The notes beneath the pieces were generated by a model. It made no database searches. It was not told where the DNA came from and saw nothing but the letters and a program-made list of their open reading frames with translations. A DNA stretch of 64,000 nt. Origin: Ferruginibacter sp. Lineage in GTDB: Bacteria; Bacteroidota; Bacteroidia; Chitinophagales; Chitinophagaceae. Below, piece by piece: positions 37,843 through 46,810 of this stretch. How positions within the stretch are numbered: the first letter of the stretch is position 1; each line of letters begins with the position of its first letter. The stretch is from positions 1 through 64,000 of the forward strand of contig JACMLJ010000058.1 in assembly GCA_014379625.1 (NCBI GenBank), given 5' to 3'. A program made the translations under genes and the position numbers.

Positions 37843-38297
37843 AACATGTTTGGATTGATTTTGTTCATCAAAAACTCTGCCATCAAACGATGAAAACAAA
37901 TTAATAATATTCGTACTGGTTAATATTTATAAACAACTATTTTCAGGCAGGGAAGGCAAGAAAATACTTTTAGCAATTGCTACTGGTTGTGTGAAGGGTT
38001 GTATTCTATTCATCCGCAAGGTAAAAATCAATAATCTGGTATTTGTTATAAACCCTATACCAGTTACCTCATTTTGTTTTGAGTTTTCCAGAGGACAAAA
38101 AATAAAAATTGATATTAAATACGTTTTTCGACCTTAAACTATAGTCTGCTAATTAATAATTAATGGTAATTTGTTGCGGTAATTTTTTATTATTTGTGTT
38201 GGGAAATTATAAAAAGAAGCATTTAAAAAACTAAGTTAAAGAAAAAAAATGAAATTTTATCCGGGATTTTTTGTAAGCCGGAAAAAAATCAACAGGC
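37843..38297. other. AT-rich intergenic region
   Basis: About 450 bp with very high A+T between two minus-strand genes. It likely contains the promoter of the fibre gene and the end of the glycosidase transcript, but no clear motif stands out. Confidence 0.35.
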
Positions 38298-39359
38298 CTA
38301 TTTGCCTTTATAGTGGATAATAAATACAGCAGGTACTGCTCTCTGGATACCGGTATCACTGGGTTTAATGGTTTGCTTTCCGTTAATAAGCATGCAACTG
38401 CTGCCACCCCCGTCAAGATTGAGCGCTTCAGTGCATCCAAGCCCAACCATTAATTTAGCCGCCTGTAACAGGCTCGCCCCCTCTGCTACTCCCTTGTTTC
38501 GTCCTTCGATAACCATTATGATAAGTTGATGATCATTGGTGTATCCGATCAGTGTCCGCGGATGTTGATCATCGATGGCTTTGCCAGCAAATTTCAATTC
38601 TTCGTTATTAGTAATTTTTACCTGCCCGTTTTGCACCAGCACGGGGCCGCCGCCTACTGCTGTTTGCATTTTCCATTTATTAAAAAAAGTTGGCGCCGAA
38701 GGATGGCTTTTATTGGGGGACCTGTTCATCACAGATTTAAAAGATACCTGGCTTACAGAATCCCTTACTGCTTCAACAACGGACTGGGAAGCGTATGCAA
38801 TTTTTTTTGAAGAATCAGCGTATATCCAGGCCACATCCGGCTTACGATGCTTTGAAATCCCCAACGCACCGTTAAAAGGATGGCGATACGTGAGGGTATC
38901 TTTTCCCCTGCCCGAAACTGAATGGATATTGCAGGAAACAATTTTTCCTTTTTTGATAACCACATTCAGGTTTTGATGGGTAGCGAATGAAAAGAACGTA
39001 GTGTTCACTACCAGTAAGGGTTGTTGGTTCTTTTCAAAAAACTTAGCCGGGGTTAATCTTCTTTTGTAAGTGGTGTCTGTTGTAAACTGTAATTTTTTGC
39101 TGGTAAGACTGGCAACAGCGTAGTAAGCTACAAAGGGTTTTCCATCCAGCGAGTCTGTGGTGGTATACACGTGAAAACCGGTAGGCAATGGTGCATAAGC
39201 GGCATCAGCATTTATCCATCTAACCTGTGCATTGATATTAGCAGTATAAAATAATATCCCTGCAGATAGAAATATACCGTTGATTGATTGTTGGATATTG
39301 ATCACTGAGAATTGCTGTTTTTTAATGGATAGATTAAAGAAATGACCTGCCAAAACCAT
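38298..39359 (-). CDS. Phosphodiester glycosidase (NAGPA/DUF2233) family protein
   Basis: 353 residues. A hydrophobic segment (NGIFLSAGILFYTANINAQ) near residue 28-46 acts as a signal. The family motifs VNTTFFSF, NGALGISK, AVGGGPVLV, HPRTLIGYT and the hallmark ALNLDGGGSSCM are present. The family includes N-acetylglucosamine-1-phosphodiester alpha-N-acetylglucosaminidase; bacterial substrates are mostly unknown. Confidence 0.85.
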   Translation of the reverse strand: MVLAGHFFNLSIKKQQFSVINIQQSINGIFLSAGILFYTANINAQVRWINADAAYAPLPTGFHVYTTTDSLDGKPFVAYYAVASLTSKKLQFTTDTTYKRRLTPAKFFEKNQQPLLVVNTTFFSFATHQNLNVVIKKGKIVSCNIHSVSGRGKDTLTYRHPFNGALGISKHRKPDVAWIYADSSKKIAYASQSVVEAVRDSVSQVSFKSVMNRSPNKSHPSAPTFFNKWKMQTAVGGGPVLVQNGQVKITNNEELKFAGKAIDDQHPRTLIGYTNDHQLIIMVIEGRNKGVAEGASLLQAAKLMVGLGCTEALNLDGGGSSCMLINGKQTIKPSDTGIQRAVPAVFIIHYKGK

Positions 39360-39390
39360 TATCGGCGATGAACGAACTAGGGAATCCGCA

Positions 39391-39427
39391 AAAAAGAAAA
39401 GGATACTTTCGGTATCCTCTTCTTTTA
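39391..39427 (-). terminator. Terminator after infC
   Basis: Inverted repeat aagaaaaggatac / gtatcctcttctt with a short loop, giving a T-rich tail on the minus strand. It closes thrS-infC only ten bases after the stop. Confidence 0.75.
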
Positions 39428-39436
39428 ATTATCTAA

Positions 39437-40027
39437 TTATTTATCTGAATTTTTTACTTTCTTCTGACTCTTGGGAGCGAACATTACCAACATCCTTTTC
39501 CCTTCCATTTTAGGCATCCCTTCCAGGGCCCCAACGTCTTTTAACCGGTCGGCAAATTTTAATAGTAACAATTCCCCCCTTTCTTTAAACATAATGGCGC
39601 GGCCTTTAAACTGCACATGCGCTTTTACTTTGTTACCATCCAGTAAAAATCTTTCGGCATGCTTACATTTGAATTCAAAATCGTGGTCATCTGTATTTGG
39701 GGTAAAACGAACCTCTTTAACCTCACTGGTTTTAGATTTCGCCTTCATTTCTTTTTTCTTTTTCTTTTCATCATACAAAAACTTGTTGTAATCGATGATC
39801 TTACAAACCGGCGGGTTGGCCCCCGGAGAAATTTCTACTAAATCCAAATGCTGATCCTGGGCCATCTTAAGTGCATCTGCCGCGGGGTAAATGCCGGGTT
39901 CAATATTTTCGCCCACCAATCGTACCTCGGGTACTCTTATCATGTGATTGGTGCGGTGCTCCTGTTGTTGTTCTTTTCTGAAACGGGGGTTAAATGCACC
40001 TCTGGGTGCTCTGGGTGGAAATGCCAT
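39437..40027 (-). CDS. infC: Translation initiation factor IF-3
   Basis: IF-3 N domain (IRVPEVRLVGENIEPGIY), lysine-rich linker (EKKKKKEMKAKSK) and C domain (VKEVRFTPNTDDHDFEFK, KVKAHVQFKGR). 196 residues with a short charged N-terminal extension. It follows thrS by 65 bp. The usual next genes rpmI and rplT are absent; a terminator follows instead. Confidence 0.94.
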   Translation of the reverse strand: MAFPPRAPRGAFNPRFRKEQQQEHRTNHMIRVPEVRLVGENIEPGIYPAADALKMAQDQHLDLVEISPGANPPVCKIIDYNKFLYDEKKKKKEMKAKSKTSEVKEVRFTPNTDDHDFEFKCKHAERFLLDGNKVKAHVQFKGRAIMFKERGELLLLKFADRLKDVGALEGMPKMEGKRMLVMFAPKSQKKVKNSDK

Positions 40028-40092
40028 TAATTGATTTTAGATTTAAAATTTTGAGCTTTACGCCCGGGTTTGATTTAAAGTTAATAAATATT

Positions 40093-42033
40093 TTATTCAA
40101 ATGCTCTTTTGCTCTTTACTTCTTCGTTTACCATATCTATAAATTCAGCCAGGGTGCTTACTCCCAAATCACCCTTGCCCTGTCTCCTGATGGCAACCTT
40201 GCTTTCAGTCATTTCTTTTTCGCCTAAAACCAGCATGAAAGGCAGTTTTGCCAGTTCGGTATCCCTGATCTTTTTCCCGATCTTCTCGTTGCGGTCATCA
40301 ATTTCTGCACGAATATCCGCTTTTTTTAACTCAGATAATACAATTTCTGCATACGGTAAAAACTTATCGCTGATGGGCAAAATTTTTACCTGGGTAGGCG
40401 CGAGCCATAACGGGAACTTGCCTGCGCAATGTTCTATTAATACGGCAATGAACCGCTCCATGCTACCAAATGGAGCCCTGTGGATCATTACGGGCCGGTG
40501 CTTCGCATTGTCTTCGCCAATATAGGTAAGATCAAAACGCTCTGGTAAATTATAATCCACCTGTATGGTGCCCAACTGCCATTTTCTGCCGATGGCATCC
40601 CTTACCATAAAATCCAGTTTAGGGCCGTAAAAAGCGGCTTCCCCATATTCAATAACGGTTTTTAATCCTTTTTCTGCGGCCGCTTCAATGATGGCATTTT
40701 CCGCAAGTTCCCAGTTTTCATCACTCCCTATGTACTTGCTTTTATCGGCCTTATCCCTCAGCGAAATCTGTGCCGTATAATCCGTAAAGCTTAAAGAATT
40801 AAAAACATACAGCACCAAATCGATCACTTTTTTAAATTCATCCTTTACCTGGCCCGGCATACAAAATAAATGGGCATCATCCTGTGTAAACCCCCTTACC
40901 CTCGTGAGCCCATGTAATTCACCATGTTGTTCGTACCTGTACACGGTACCAAATTCGGCTAAGCGTAATGGTAAATCTTTATAACTTCGGGGAGAGGTTT
41001 TATAAATTTCACAATGATGGGGACAGTTCATGGGTTTTAAAAAAAACTCTTCTCCTTCCTGCGGCGTTTTGATGGGCTGAAAGCTATCCTTCCCGTATTT
41101 TTCGTAGTGGCCGGAAGTAACATATAAATTCTTATGGCCAATATGCGGGGTAATAACAGGGAGATAGCCACTTTCCATTTGTGCTTTTTGCAAAAACTGT
41201 TGCAGCCTTTCTCTTAACATGGCCCCTTTGGGTAACCACAATGGAAGTCCCATCCCTACTTTTTCGGAAAAGGCGAATAGTTCCAGTTCTTTACCCAATT
41301 TCCTGTGATCCCTTTTTTTTGCTTCTTCTAGCAGCAGCAGGTACTCGTCCAGTTCTTTTGTGGTAGGAAAGGTTACGCCGTAAATGCGGGTAAGCATTTT
41401 ATTTTTTTCGTCACCTTTCCAGTAGGCACCGGCAATACTCGTTAACTTTATTCCTTTAATAAATCCGGTATTTGGTATATGTGGTCCCCGGCACAGGTCG
41501 GTAAAATTGCCCTGTGTGTATAAAGTGATGCCCCCGTCTTCCAAACTACTTAAAAGATCTAATTTATATTCATCACCTTTATCACCAAAATATTTTACCG
41601 CATCCGCTTTAGAAATTTCTTTCCGCACAAACGAATTGCTTTGTTTGGCTAATTCAGCCATTTTTACTTCCAGTTTTCTTAAGTCTTCTTCACCAACCTG
41701 GTGGTCACCTAAATCCACATCATAATAGAAACCGGTTTCTAATGGAGGTCCTACCCAAAATTTTACGCCGGGGAACATGCCTTCAATCGCTTCTGCCATT
41801 AAATGAGCAGATGAATGCCAGAAAGTAGATTTTCCGTTTAAATCGTTCCAGGTAAGTAACTGGAGAGATGAATCTTCGTTAATAGGTCTTGTGGCATCCC
41901 ATACCTGGCCATTAATTACAGCGGCCAATACCTTTCTTGCCAGGCCTTCACTGATGGATTTTGCTACATCCATTGCACTTGCACCCTTTTCATATTCCCT
42001 GACTGCTCCATCCGGTAATGTAATCTTTATCAT
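40093..42033 (-). CDS. thrS: Threonyl-tRNA synthetase
   Basis: It charges tRNA-Thr. Order: TGS domain (~1-60), editing/SAD domain with [11 protein letters not shown] and the later GPHIP segment, class II catalytic core with NCPHHCEIY and [13 protein letters not shown], and the anticodon-binding domain at the end. 646 residues, the full length. Confidence 0.96.
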   Translation of the reverse strand: MIKITLPDGAVREYEKGASAMDVAKSISEGLARKVLAAVINGQVWDATRPINEDSSLQLLTWNDLNGKSTFWHSSAHLMAEAIEGMFPGVKFWVGPPLETGFYYDVDLGDHQVGEEDLRKLEVKMAELAKQSNSFVRKEISKADAVKYFGDKGDEYKLDLLSSLEDGGITLYTQGNFTDLCRGPHIPNTGFIKGIKLTSIAGAYWKGDEKNKMLTRIYGVTFPTTKELDEYLLLLEEAKKRDHRKLGKELELFAFSEKVGMGLPLWLPKGAMLRERLQQFLQKAQMESGYLPVITPHIGHKNLYVTSGHYEKYGKDSFQPIKTPQEGEEFFLKPMNCPHHCEIYKTSPRSYKDLPLRLAEFGTVYRYEQHGELHGLTRVRGFTQDDAHLFCMPGQVKDEFKKVIDLVLYVFNSLSFTDYTAQISLRDKADKSKYIGSDENWELAENAIIEAAAEKGLKTVIEYGEAAFYGPKLDFMVRDAIGRKWQLGTIQVDYNLPERFDLTYIGEDNAKHRPVMIHRAPFGSMERFIAVLIEHCAGKFPLWLAPTQVKILPISDKFLPYAEIVLSELKKADIRAEIDDRNEKIGKKIRDTELAKLPFMLVLGEKEMTESKVAIRRQGKGDLGVSTLAEFIDMVNEEVKSKRAFE

Positions 42034-42067
42034 AATTGATGTAAATTCAACCTTTAATTTTGAGTTG

Positions 42068-42075
42068 CAAATTTA
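42068..42075 (-). promoter_or_regulatory. Probable -7 element of thrS-infC
   Basis: On the minus strand the site reads TAAATTTG, a full match to TAnnTTTG, placing the RNA start about 28 bases before ATG 42033. No good TTG lies at the -33 position. Confidence 0.45.
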
Positions 42076-42109
42076 ACGAAGTATTAGCTAAGGAAGTACA
42101 GAACTAAAA

Positions 42110-42117
42110 TATCTTTG
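42110..42117 (+). promoter_or_regulatory. Probable -7 element for the secreted protein gene
   Basis: TATCTTTG matches TAnnTTTG and would start RNA near 42124, before ATG 42178. It is back to back with the thrS promoter. The -33 box is weak. Confidence 0.45.
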
Positions 42118-42177
42118 CAGATGATAAAATTTGAATGGGTTACTGCGTTTATTTTTAATACAAATTTTAAACTGTCC

Positions 42178-43275
42178 ATGATAAGAATTATACTTGCAAC
42201 TGCCATTTTTTTAGTGTCTACTACGGTATTTGGTCAAAAGATAAACGGGCAATGGCGCGGTTATTTCAACAGCAACGGTGATATTGTCCTGTCGGGCGGT
42301 GACAATACAGAGTATGTGCTGGAAATTGAGATCAGGGGTTCGCAAATCAGTGGTTATTCCTACAGTTATTTTCAAAATCGTAAATATTATGTTATCTGTA
42401 CCTTATCCGGTGTGTATTATAAGAGCACTAAAAGTATGAAGGTTACAGAAACCGCCCGTATAAAAGGGTTAACACCTCCCGACTGGAATGATTGTTTACA
42501 AACGCATATTCTAACTTATCAAAAGGAGGGGGATACTGAAGAACTTGCAGGCAGGTGGGTAACCGCTCCTGGGCAGATGGGTGATTGTGGCCTCGGAAAA
42601 ACAACGTTAAAAAGACGAACCCTGAGCAGGGATTTGTCATCTTTTAATAAATCAAAAAGTGGTACCCCTTTTTCTACACAAAAGCCCGCTTCTAATACAC
42701 CTAACCTTGTACAAAAGAATAATAAAAGGATTACACCACCACCGCCTGTTGTCAAAACATCTCCACAGTCTAAGCCAAAAATTACCAATCCTGTTAATCC
42801 CTCAATTAGTAAAATTGATCCTGTACAAAGGGATGTTCCGGAGATCATCGTTCCTGAAGTAAAAAAACAGGTGGTACCCATTCTGCCCCCTGAAAGAAAT
42901 TTTGAAAAAAGAAGTAATGACATTATTAAAACCATTGAAATAGATCATTCTTCTTTTAAAGTAGACCTCTATGATAACGGGGATATAGACGGGGACAGCG
43001 TTTCTCTTTTTTATAATGGAAAATTATTGCTGTCACACAAGAGGCTTAGCGATAAACCCATTACATTAACGCTGAACGCAGGTACAGGGAAAGAAATAAA
43101 TGAACTTACCATGTATGCGGAAAATTTAGGTGAAATAGCCCCCAATACCGCCCTGATGATTGTAACGGATGGTGACAGGCGCTATGAAGTAAGGATCGCC
43201 TCGGATCTTAAAAAAAGCGGCACCATCCGGTTTGTCCAAAAAAATAGCTCCCTTTCGTCAAAAAGTGTAAATTAA
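42178..43275 (+). CDS. Secreted protein of unknown function, Pro-rich linker
   Basis: ATG 42178 gives a signal peptide (MIRIILATAIFLVSTTVFGQ); an earlier start at 42115/42121 would lie on the promoter. Residues ~20-140 form a lipocalin-like or avidin-like beta domain (INGQWRGYFNSNGD; AGRWVTAP). A Pro/Lys/Ser-rich linker (~150-255) leads to a C-terminal beta domain (IDGDSVSLFYNGKLLLSHK). The protein has 365 residues. I do not recognise a function. Confidence 0.75.
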   Translation: MIRIILATAIFLVSTTVFGQKINGQWRGYFNSNGDIVLSGGDNTEYVLEIEIRGSQISGYSYSYFQNRKYYVICTLSGVYYKSTKSMKVTETARIKGLTPPDWNDCLQTHILTYQKEGDTEELAGRWVTAPGQMGDCGLGKTTLKRRTLSRDLSSFNKSKSGTPFSTQKPASNTPNLVQKNNKRITPPPPVVKTSPQSKPKITNPVNPSISKIDPVQRDVPEIIVPEVKKQVVPILPPERNFEKRSNDIIKTIEIDHSSFKVDLYDNGDIDGDSVSLFYNGKLLLSHKRLSDKPITLTLNAGTGKEINELTMYAENLGEIAPNTALMIVTDGDRRYEVRIASDLKKSGTIRFVQKNSSLSSKSVN

Positions 43276-43457
43276 AGCAATTGTCCCCAAAGGGCAAACC
43301 TGTGTAATCATCACAACCAAATTATATTGCCTGATTGAAAGAACCTTATTCAATGAAGGTTTATTGTAATGGTATCATGAAGTCAATTTCGGCGAACATA
43401 TGGCCCCAAATAATCCTGGGTCGCCAATCTCTCCTTTTGGCCGATAGGGCAGGCTTT

Positions 43458-45818
43458 CTAAAATTTAAAATTGAAGGTAACTGCCGGAATAATCGGAAAT
43501 AAACTCACCTGTTTACCCTGTACCTGCAGCGTACCATCAAAAGGGTTGCCGGTTTGATCGAAATAAATAAAATAGGGGTTCTTGCGGCTGTACACATTAT
43601 AGACACTGAATACCCACTCCGTTTTCCATTTTTTTCGCCGCTCATTTTTTTTGGGAGAATTGATCGCCGCGAAATCAAGCCGGTGATAGGAGGGAAGCCG
43701 GTATTCATTAATGCGGCTATACTCCTGCGTGAGTATCCCGTTAACCAGGTAAAAACGCTGTGGTAAAGTAGCGGCATTGCCTGTGCCAAACACAAAAGTG
43801 CCTGATAACTTCCAACGCTTATTTAATTCATAGATCGCCACTACGCTCATATCATTTCTCCGGTCGTATTTGGCAGGGTACTTTTCTCCAAAATTAAGCC
43901 CGGGAAATTTACGCCAGGTCCAGCTTAAAGTATAACCGATCCAGCCGGTTAACCTGCCCCTGCTTTTGTTGATAAACAATTCTGTTCCATAGCTCCAGCC
44001 TTTTCCAAACGTAAAAAAGTTTTCGGTGTCTTCTAATGTATTGGGTGTATAACCTTCTTCATACTCGATCTGGTTCTGCATATTTTTGTAATATATTTCC
44101 ACCGAGGTTTCATAAGTATTTTCATCAAAGTTCTTAAATAGCCCCGCCGCGTATTGCCAGCTAATTTGCGGTTTTACCCGGTAGGTGCTGGGCACCCATA
44201 AATCTGTGGGGAGGGTAGTGCCTGAATTACTTACCAGGTGAATATATTGCAGGTTCCTGGTTACAGATGCTTTTACAGATGTTTCATCGTCAATGGCATA
44301 TCTTACCGTAAGCCTGGGTTCAAGTCCGCCATATGTTTTTACCGGCTGGCCTTTTGTAAAAACCGTACTATCCTTCCTGTTACCATCGGCATCCGTTTCA
44401 TAAATTTTATAAGCGCCAATTTGTTGAAAACCGCTATACCGTAGGCCTGCATTGACCTTAATTTTGTCGCTTAGTTCCCAGTCGTCCTGTATATATACTG
44501 CCGCTTCATGAGCGAATTTGGCCTGCGGGTTAAGGGGTTTAAAAACAACGGAATCCTGTCTGCCGCTTACCACATTTGGCGTAAAACGATGATAGGTATA
44601 AATTCCACCAAATTTCACTTTATGCCCGGTAAACGGGTAGAGGTCAAAATCCTGTTTTAAGCTAAAATCACGGATTCCGGACGCCAGTTTTATATTGAAA
44701 TTGTTTTGTTCGGCCTGGAAAGTAAAATTATAATTATTAAAGACAGCGGTTGTATTTCCAAAGAGTCGGTTATTAAATACATGGTTCCACCGCAAAGTAC
44801 CGGTAGCATTTCCCCAGGGGATGTTTACATCCAGACTTCTTTTTCCATTTACAAAATCAAATACATCCCTGCCAAAATACCCGCTCAAATACAAACGGTC
44901 CTTTTCGGAAAACTTATAATTTACTTTGGCGTTTACATCATAAAAATAATAGCCGGAACCATTGAACTCGCTTGTCTTTTTTATAAAGGGTTTTGTTAAT
45001 GCATCGATATATGTTCTGCGGGCAGAAATTATAAAAGATGATTTATTTTTTTTGATCGGGCCCTGTATTGAAAGCCTTGATGCTATTAAACCAATACCGC
45101 CATCCACCTGGAATTTCTTATCATTTCCTTCTTTCATTGCGATATCCAGTACACTTGATAATCTTCCGCCATACTGCGCCGGCATTCCGCCTTTTATCAG
45201 GGAAACATTTTTAATGGCATCCGAATTGAAGATGGAAAAGAATCCAAACAAATGGCCGGTATTGTACACGATGGCATCATCCAGCATAATTAAATTCTGG
45301 TCCGGCCCACCGCCTCGCACATAGATACCTGCACTGCCTTCCCCTGCGTTTCGCACACCCGGTAGCAACTGTATCGTTTTAAGCAGGTCTACCTCGCCTA
45401 AAAATGCAGGGATTGCTTTTATCTGCTCGATAGGCAGCACAAATTTTCCCATTTGCGGGTTCTTTACATTGGCATCTTTTATTTTGGCCGTTACGATTAC
45501 TTCTGTTAGAGCTGTCCTGGGGACCAGGTCAAAATTAAGTTGCTTATCCGAATCTAATTTTATCGCTATTACCAGCGACTGGAAACCCACATAACTGCCT
45601 ACCAGTTCATAATCCCCTTCCGTAAGGGTTAGTGAATAAAACCCATATTGATTGCTGCTGATCCCCTTGGTTTGGTTCTTTACGGAAATAGCGGCGCCAA
45701 TAAGGGTCTCCCCATTTTGAACATCTTTTATATAACCGCTTACCGTATATTTTTTTTGTGCAAATAGTAAAGAGGGCAGTAAAATAAGTACGGATAAAAG
45801 AAGTTTGTTTGTAATCAT
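43458..45818 (-). CDS. TonB-dependent outer membrane receptor
   Basis: 786 residues: signal peptide, an N-terminal CarboxypepD_reg-like beta sandwich (VSGYIKDVQNGETLIGAAISV), a plug domain (IYVRGGGPDQNLIMLDDAIVY) and a barrel ending in ITPAVTFNFKF-like aromatic C-terminus (PAVTFNFKF). No SusD partner is nearby, so it is not a typical glycan-uptake pair. The DUF3347 gene lies upstream on the same strand, which could mean a metal or cofactor as cargo. Confidence 0.9.
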   Translation of the reverse strand: MITNKLLLSVLILLPSLLFAQKKYTVSGYIKDVQNGETLIGAAISVKNQTKGISSNQYGFYSLTLTEGDYELVGSYVGFQSLVIAIKLDSDKQLNFDLVPRTALTEVIVTAKIKDANVKNPQMGKFVLPIEQIKAIPAFLGEVDLLKTIQLLPGVRNAGEGSAGIYVRGGGPDQNLIMLDDAIVYNTGHLFGFFSIFNSDAIKNVSLIKGGMPAQYGGRLSSVLDIAMKEGNDKKFQVDGGIGLIASRLSIQGPIKKNKSSFIISARRTYIDALTKPFIKKTSEFNGSGYYFYDVNAKVNYKFSEKDRLYLSGYFGRDVFDFVNGKRSLDVNIPWGNATGTLRWNHVFNNRLFGNTTAVFNNYNFTFQAEQNNFNIKLASGIRDFSLKQDFDLYPFTGHKVKFGGIYTYHRFTPNVVSGRQDSVVFKPLNPQAKFAHEAAVYIQDDWELSDKIKVNAGLRYSGFQQIGAYKIYETDADGNRKDSTVFTKGQPVKTYGGLEPRLTVRYAIDDETSVKASVTRNLQYIHLVSNSGTTLPTDLWVPSTYRVKPQISWQYAAGLFKNFDENTYETSVEIYYKNMQNQIEYEEGYTPNTLEDTENFFTFGKGWSYGTELFINKSRGRLTGWIGYTLSWTWRKFPGLNFGEKYPAKYDRRNDMSVVAIYELNKRWKLSGTFVFGTGNAATLPQRFYLVNGILTQEYSRINEYRLPSYHRLDFAAINSPKKNERRKKWKTEWVFSVYNVYSRKNPYFIYFDQTGNPFDGTLQVQGKQVSLFPIIPAVTFNFKF

Positions 45819-45952
45819 GAGTGGAATGGACAGTAACTGGTGATGCTAAAAATAGGTTCGTTATTTTTCTAATCGTATTAATTTACCATTAATTTTTAAA
45901 ACGGTATCAAAGCCTGCATATTACGGCCTGTAAACAACATGCAATAAATGGT

Positions 45953-46564
45953 CTAATGAGCTTTGATACTATCCTTTACTTCACCGCAGTGCAGCATAGT
46001 ACCTTTAAATTCAGGATGATTTTTACCGAGGTATGGATTCATGATTTCTTCGGTATTGCTAATCCAGTTGGCTCCCTTATCTTCTCCGAAAGCCATTGGG
46101 CAATTTTGCCAATACAAAATTTTGCCTTCGTAAAAAATGGTTTTTAATAAAGGGTAAATACTTTCGCCGATCATGCTGAAGTCCTGCCGCATTTCTGTAA
46201 GACTGGTTTGCTGCAATAAACTTTCGGCATTGGTTTTTACATCACTCATTTGCATAACGGCACTTTCGTAAATTCCGGTGGTATCATTGCTCAATTCAGA
46301 TAGTTTGCTGCTATCCGCCAGCAGGATCAGTTTTACACTTGCGGCTTTTGCCAAAGTAGTATCCGCATTTACAAATGCATCTTTAATGGTAAAGTAAGCC
46401 TGCAACAGGCTGTCAATGCCGGTATTGAATAATACAGAATGTTTTCTAACCTCCAGCGGAGCTGTTTTCGCATCCGTAGTATGGTTAGTTTTTTCTTTCA
46501 GAAAGAACCAATATCCACAAAACGCAATCAATAATACAACCAATACCAATATTATTTTTTTCAT
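45953..46564 (-). CDS. DUF3347 protein, probable periplasmic copper-binding protein
   Basis: One N-terminal membrane helix or signal anchor (IILVLVVLLIAFCGYWFFL), then a helical DUF3347 domain. The C-terminal motif NCPMAFGEDKGANWIS ... NPYLGKNHP ... MLHCGEV keeps the Cys, Met and His residues that bind copper in CusB-associated relatives. 203 residues. Copper handling is inference from the family. Confidence 0.75.
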   Translation of the reverse strand: MKKIILVLVVLLIAFCGYWFFLKEKTNHTTDAKTAPLEVRKHSVLFNTGIDSLLQAYFTIKDAFVNADTTLAKAASVKLILLADSSKLSELSNDTTGIYESAVMQMSDVKTNAESLLQQTSLTEMRQDFSMIGESIYPLLKTIFYEGKILYWQNCPMAFGEDKGANWISNTEEIMNPYLGKNHPEFKGTMLHCGEVKDSIKAH

Positions 46565-46578
46565 TTTTTAAATTTGGC

Positions 46579-46586
46579 CAAAGTTA
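46579..46586 (-). promoter_or_regulatory. Probable -7 element for the DUF3347 gene
   Basis: On the minus strand TAACTTTG, a full match to TAnnTTTG, about 15 bases before the gene start at 46564. No clear -33 TTG at normal spacing. Confidence 0.4.
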
Positions 46587-46759
46587 CATACTAACAAACA
46601 ATCCTATAAATAGTTTACTTCCAATGCGGCAGCTAACTTTCTTTGGCGGGTTGCCAACGAAGGATATACCTCATAATGTTTGGCAGGGTTGATAACTCCT
46701 TAAGAATATCCGGCGGCAATGGCGGCAATCCCGGCTTCAGGGGATAGGGGCAAATAACT

Positions 46760-46767
46760 TACTTTTG
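46760..46767 (+). promoter_or_regulatory. Probable -7 element for the ABC-F gene
   Basis: TACTTTTG matches TAnnTTTG, 43 bases before ATG 46811. The -33 box is not evident. Confidence 0.4.
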
Positions 46768-46810
46768 CAAAATATACCGGAATTCAATTTTTTAGAAAAT
46801 AAAATAAATC

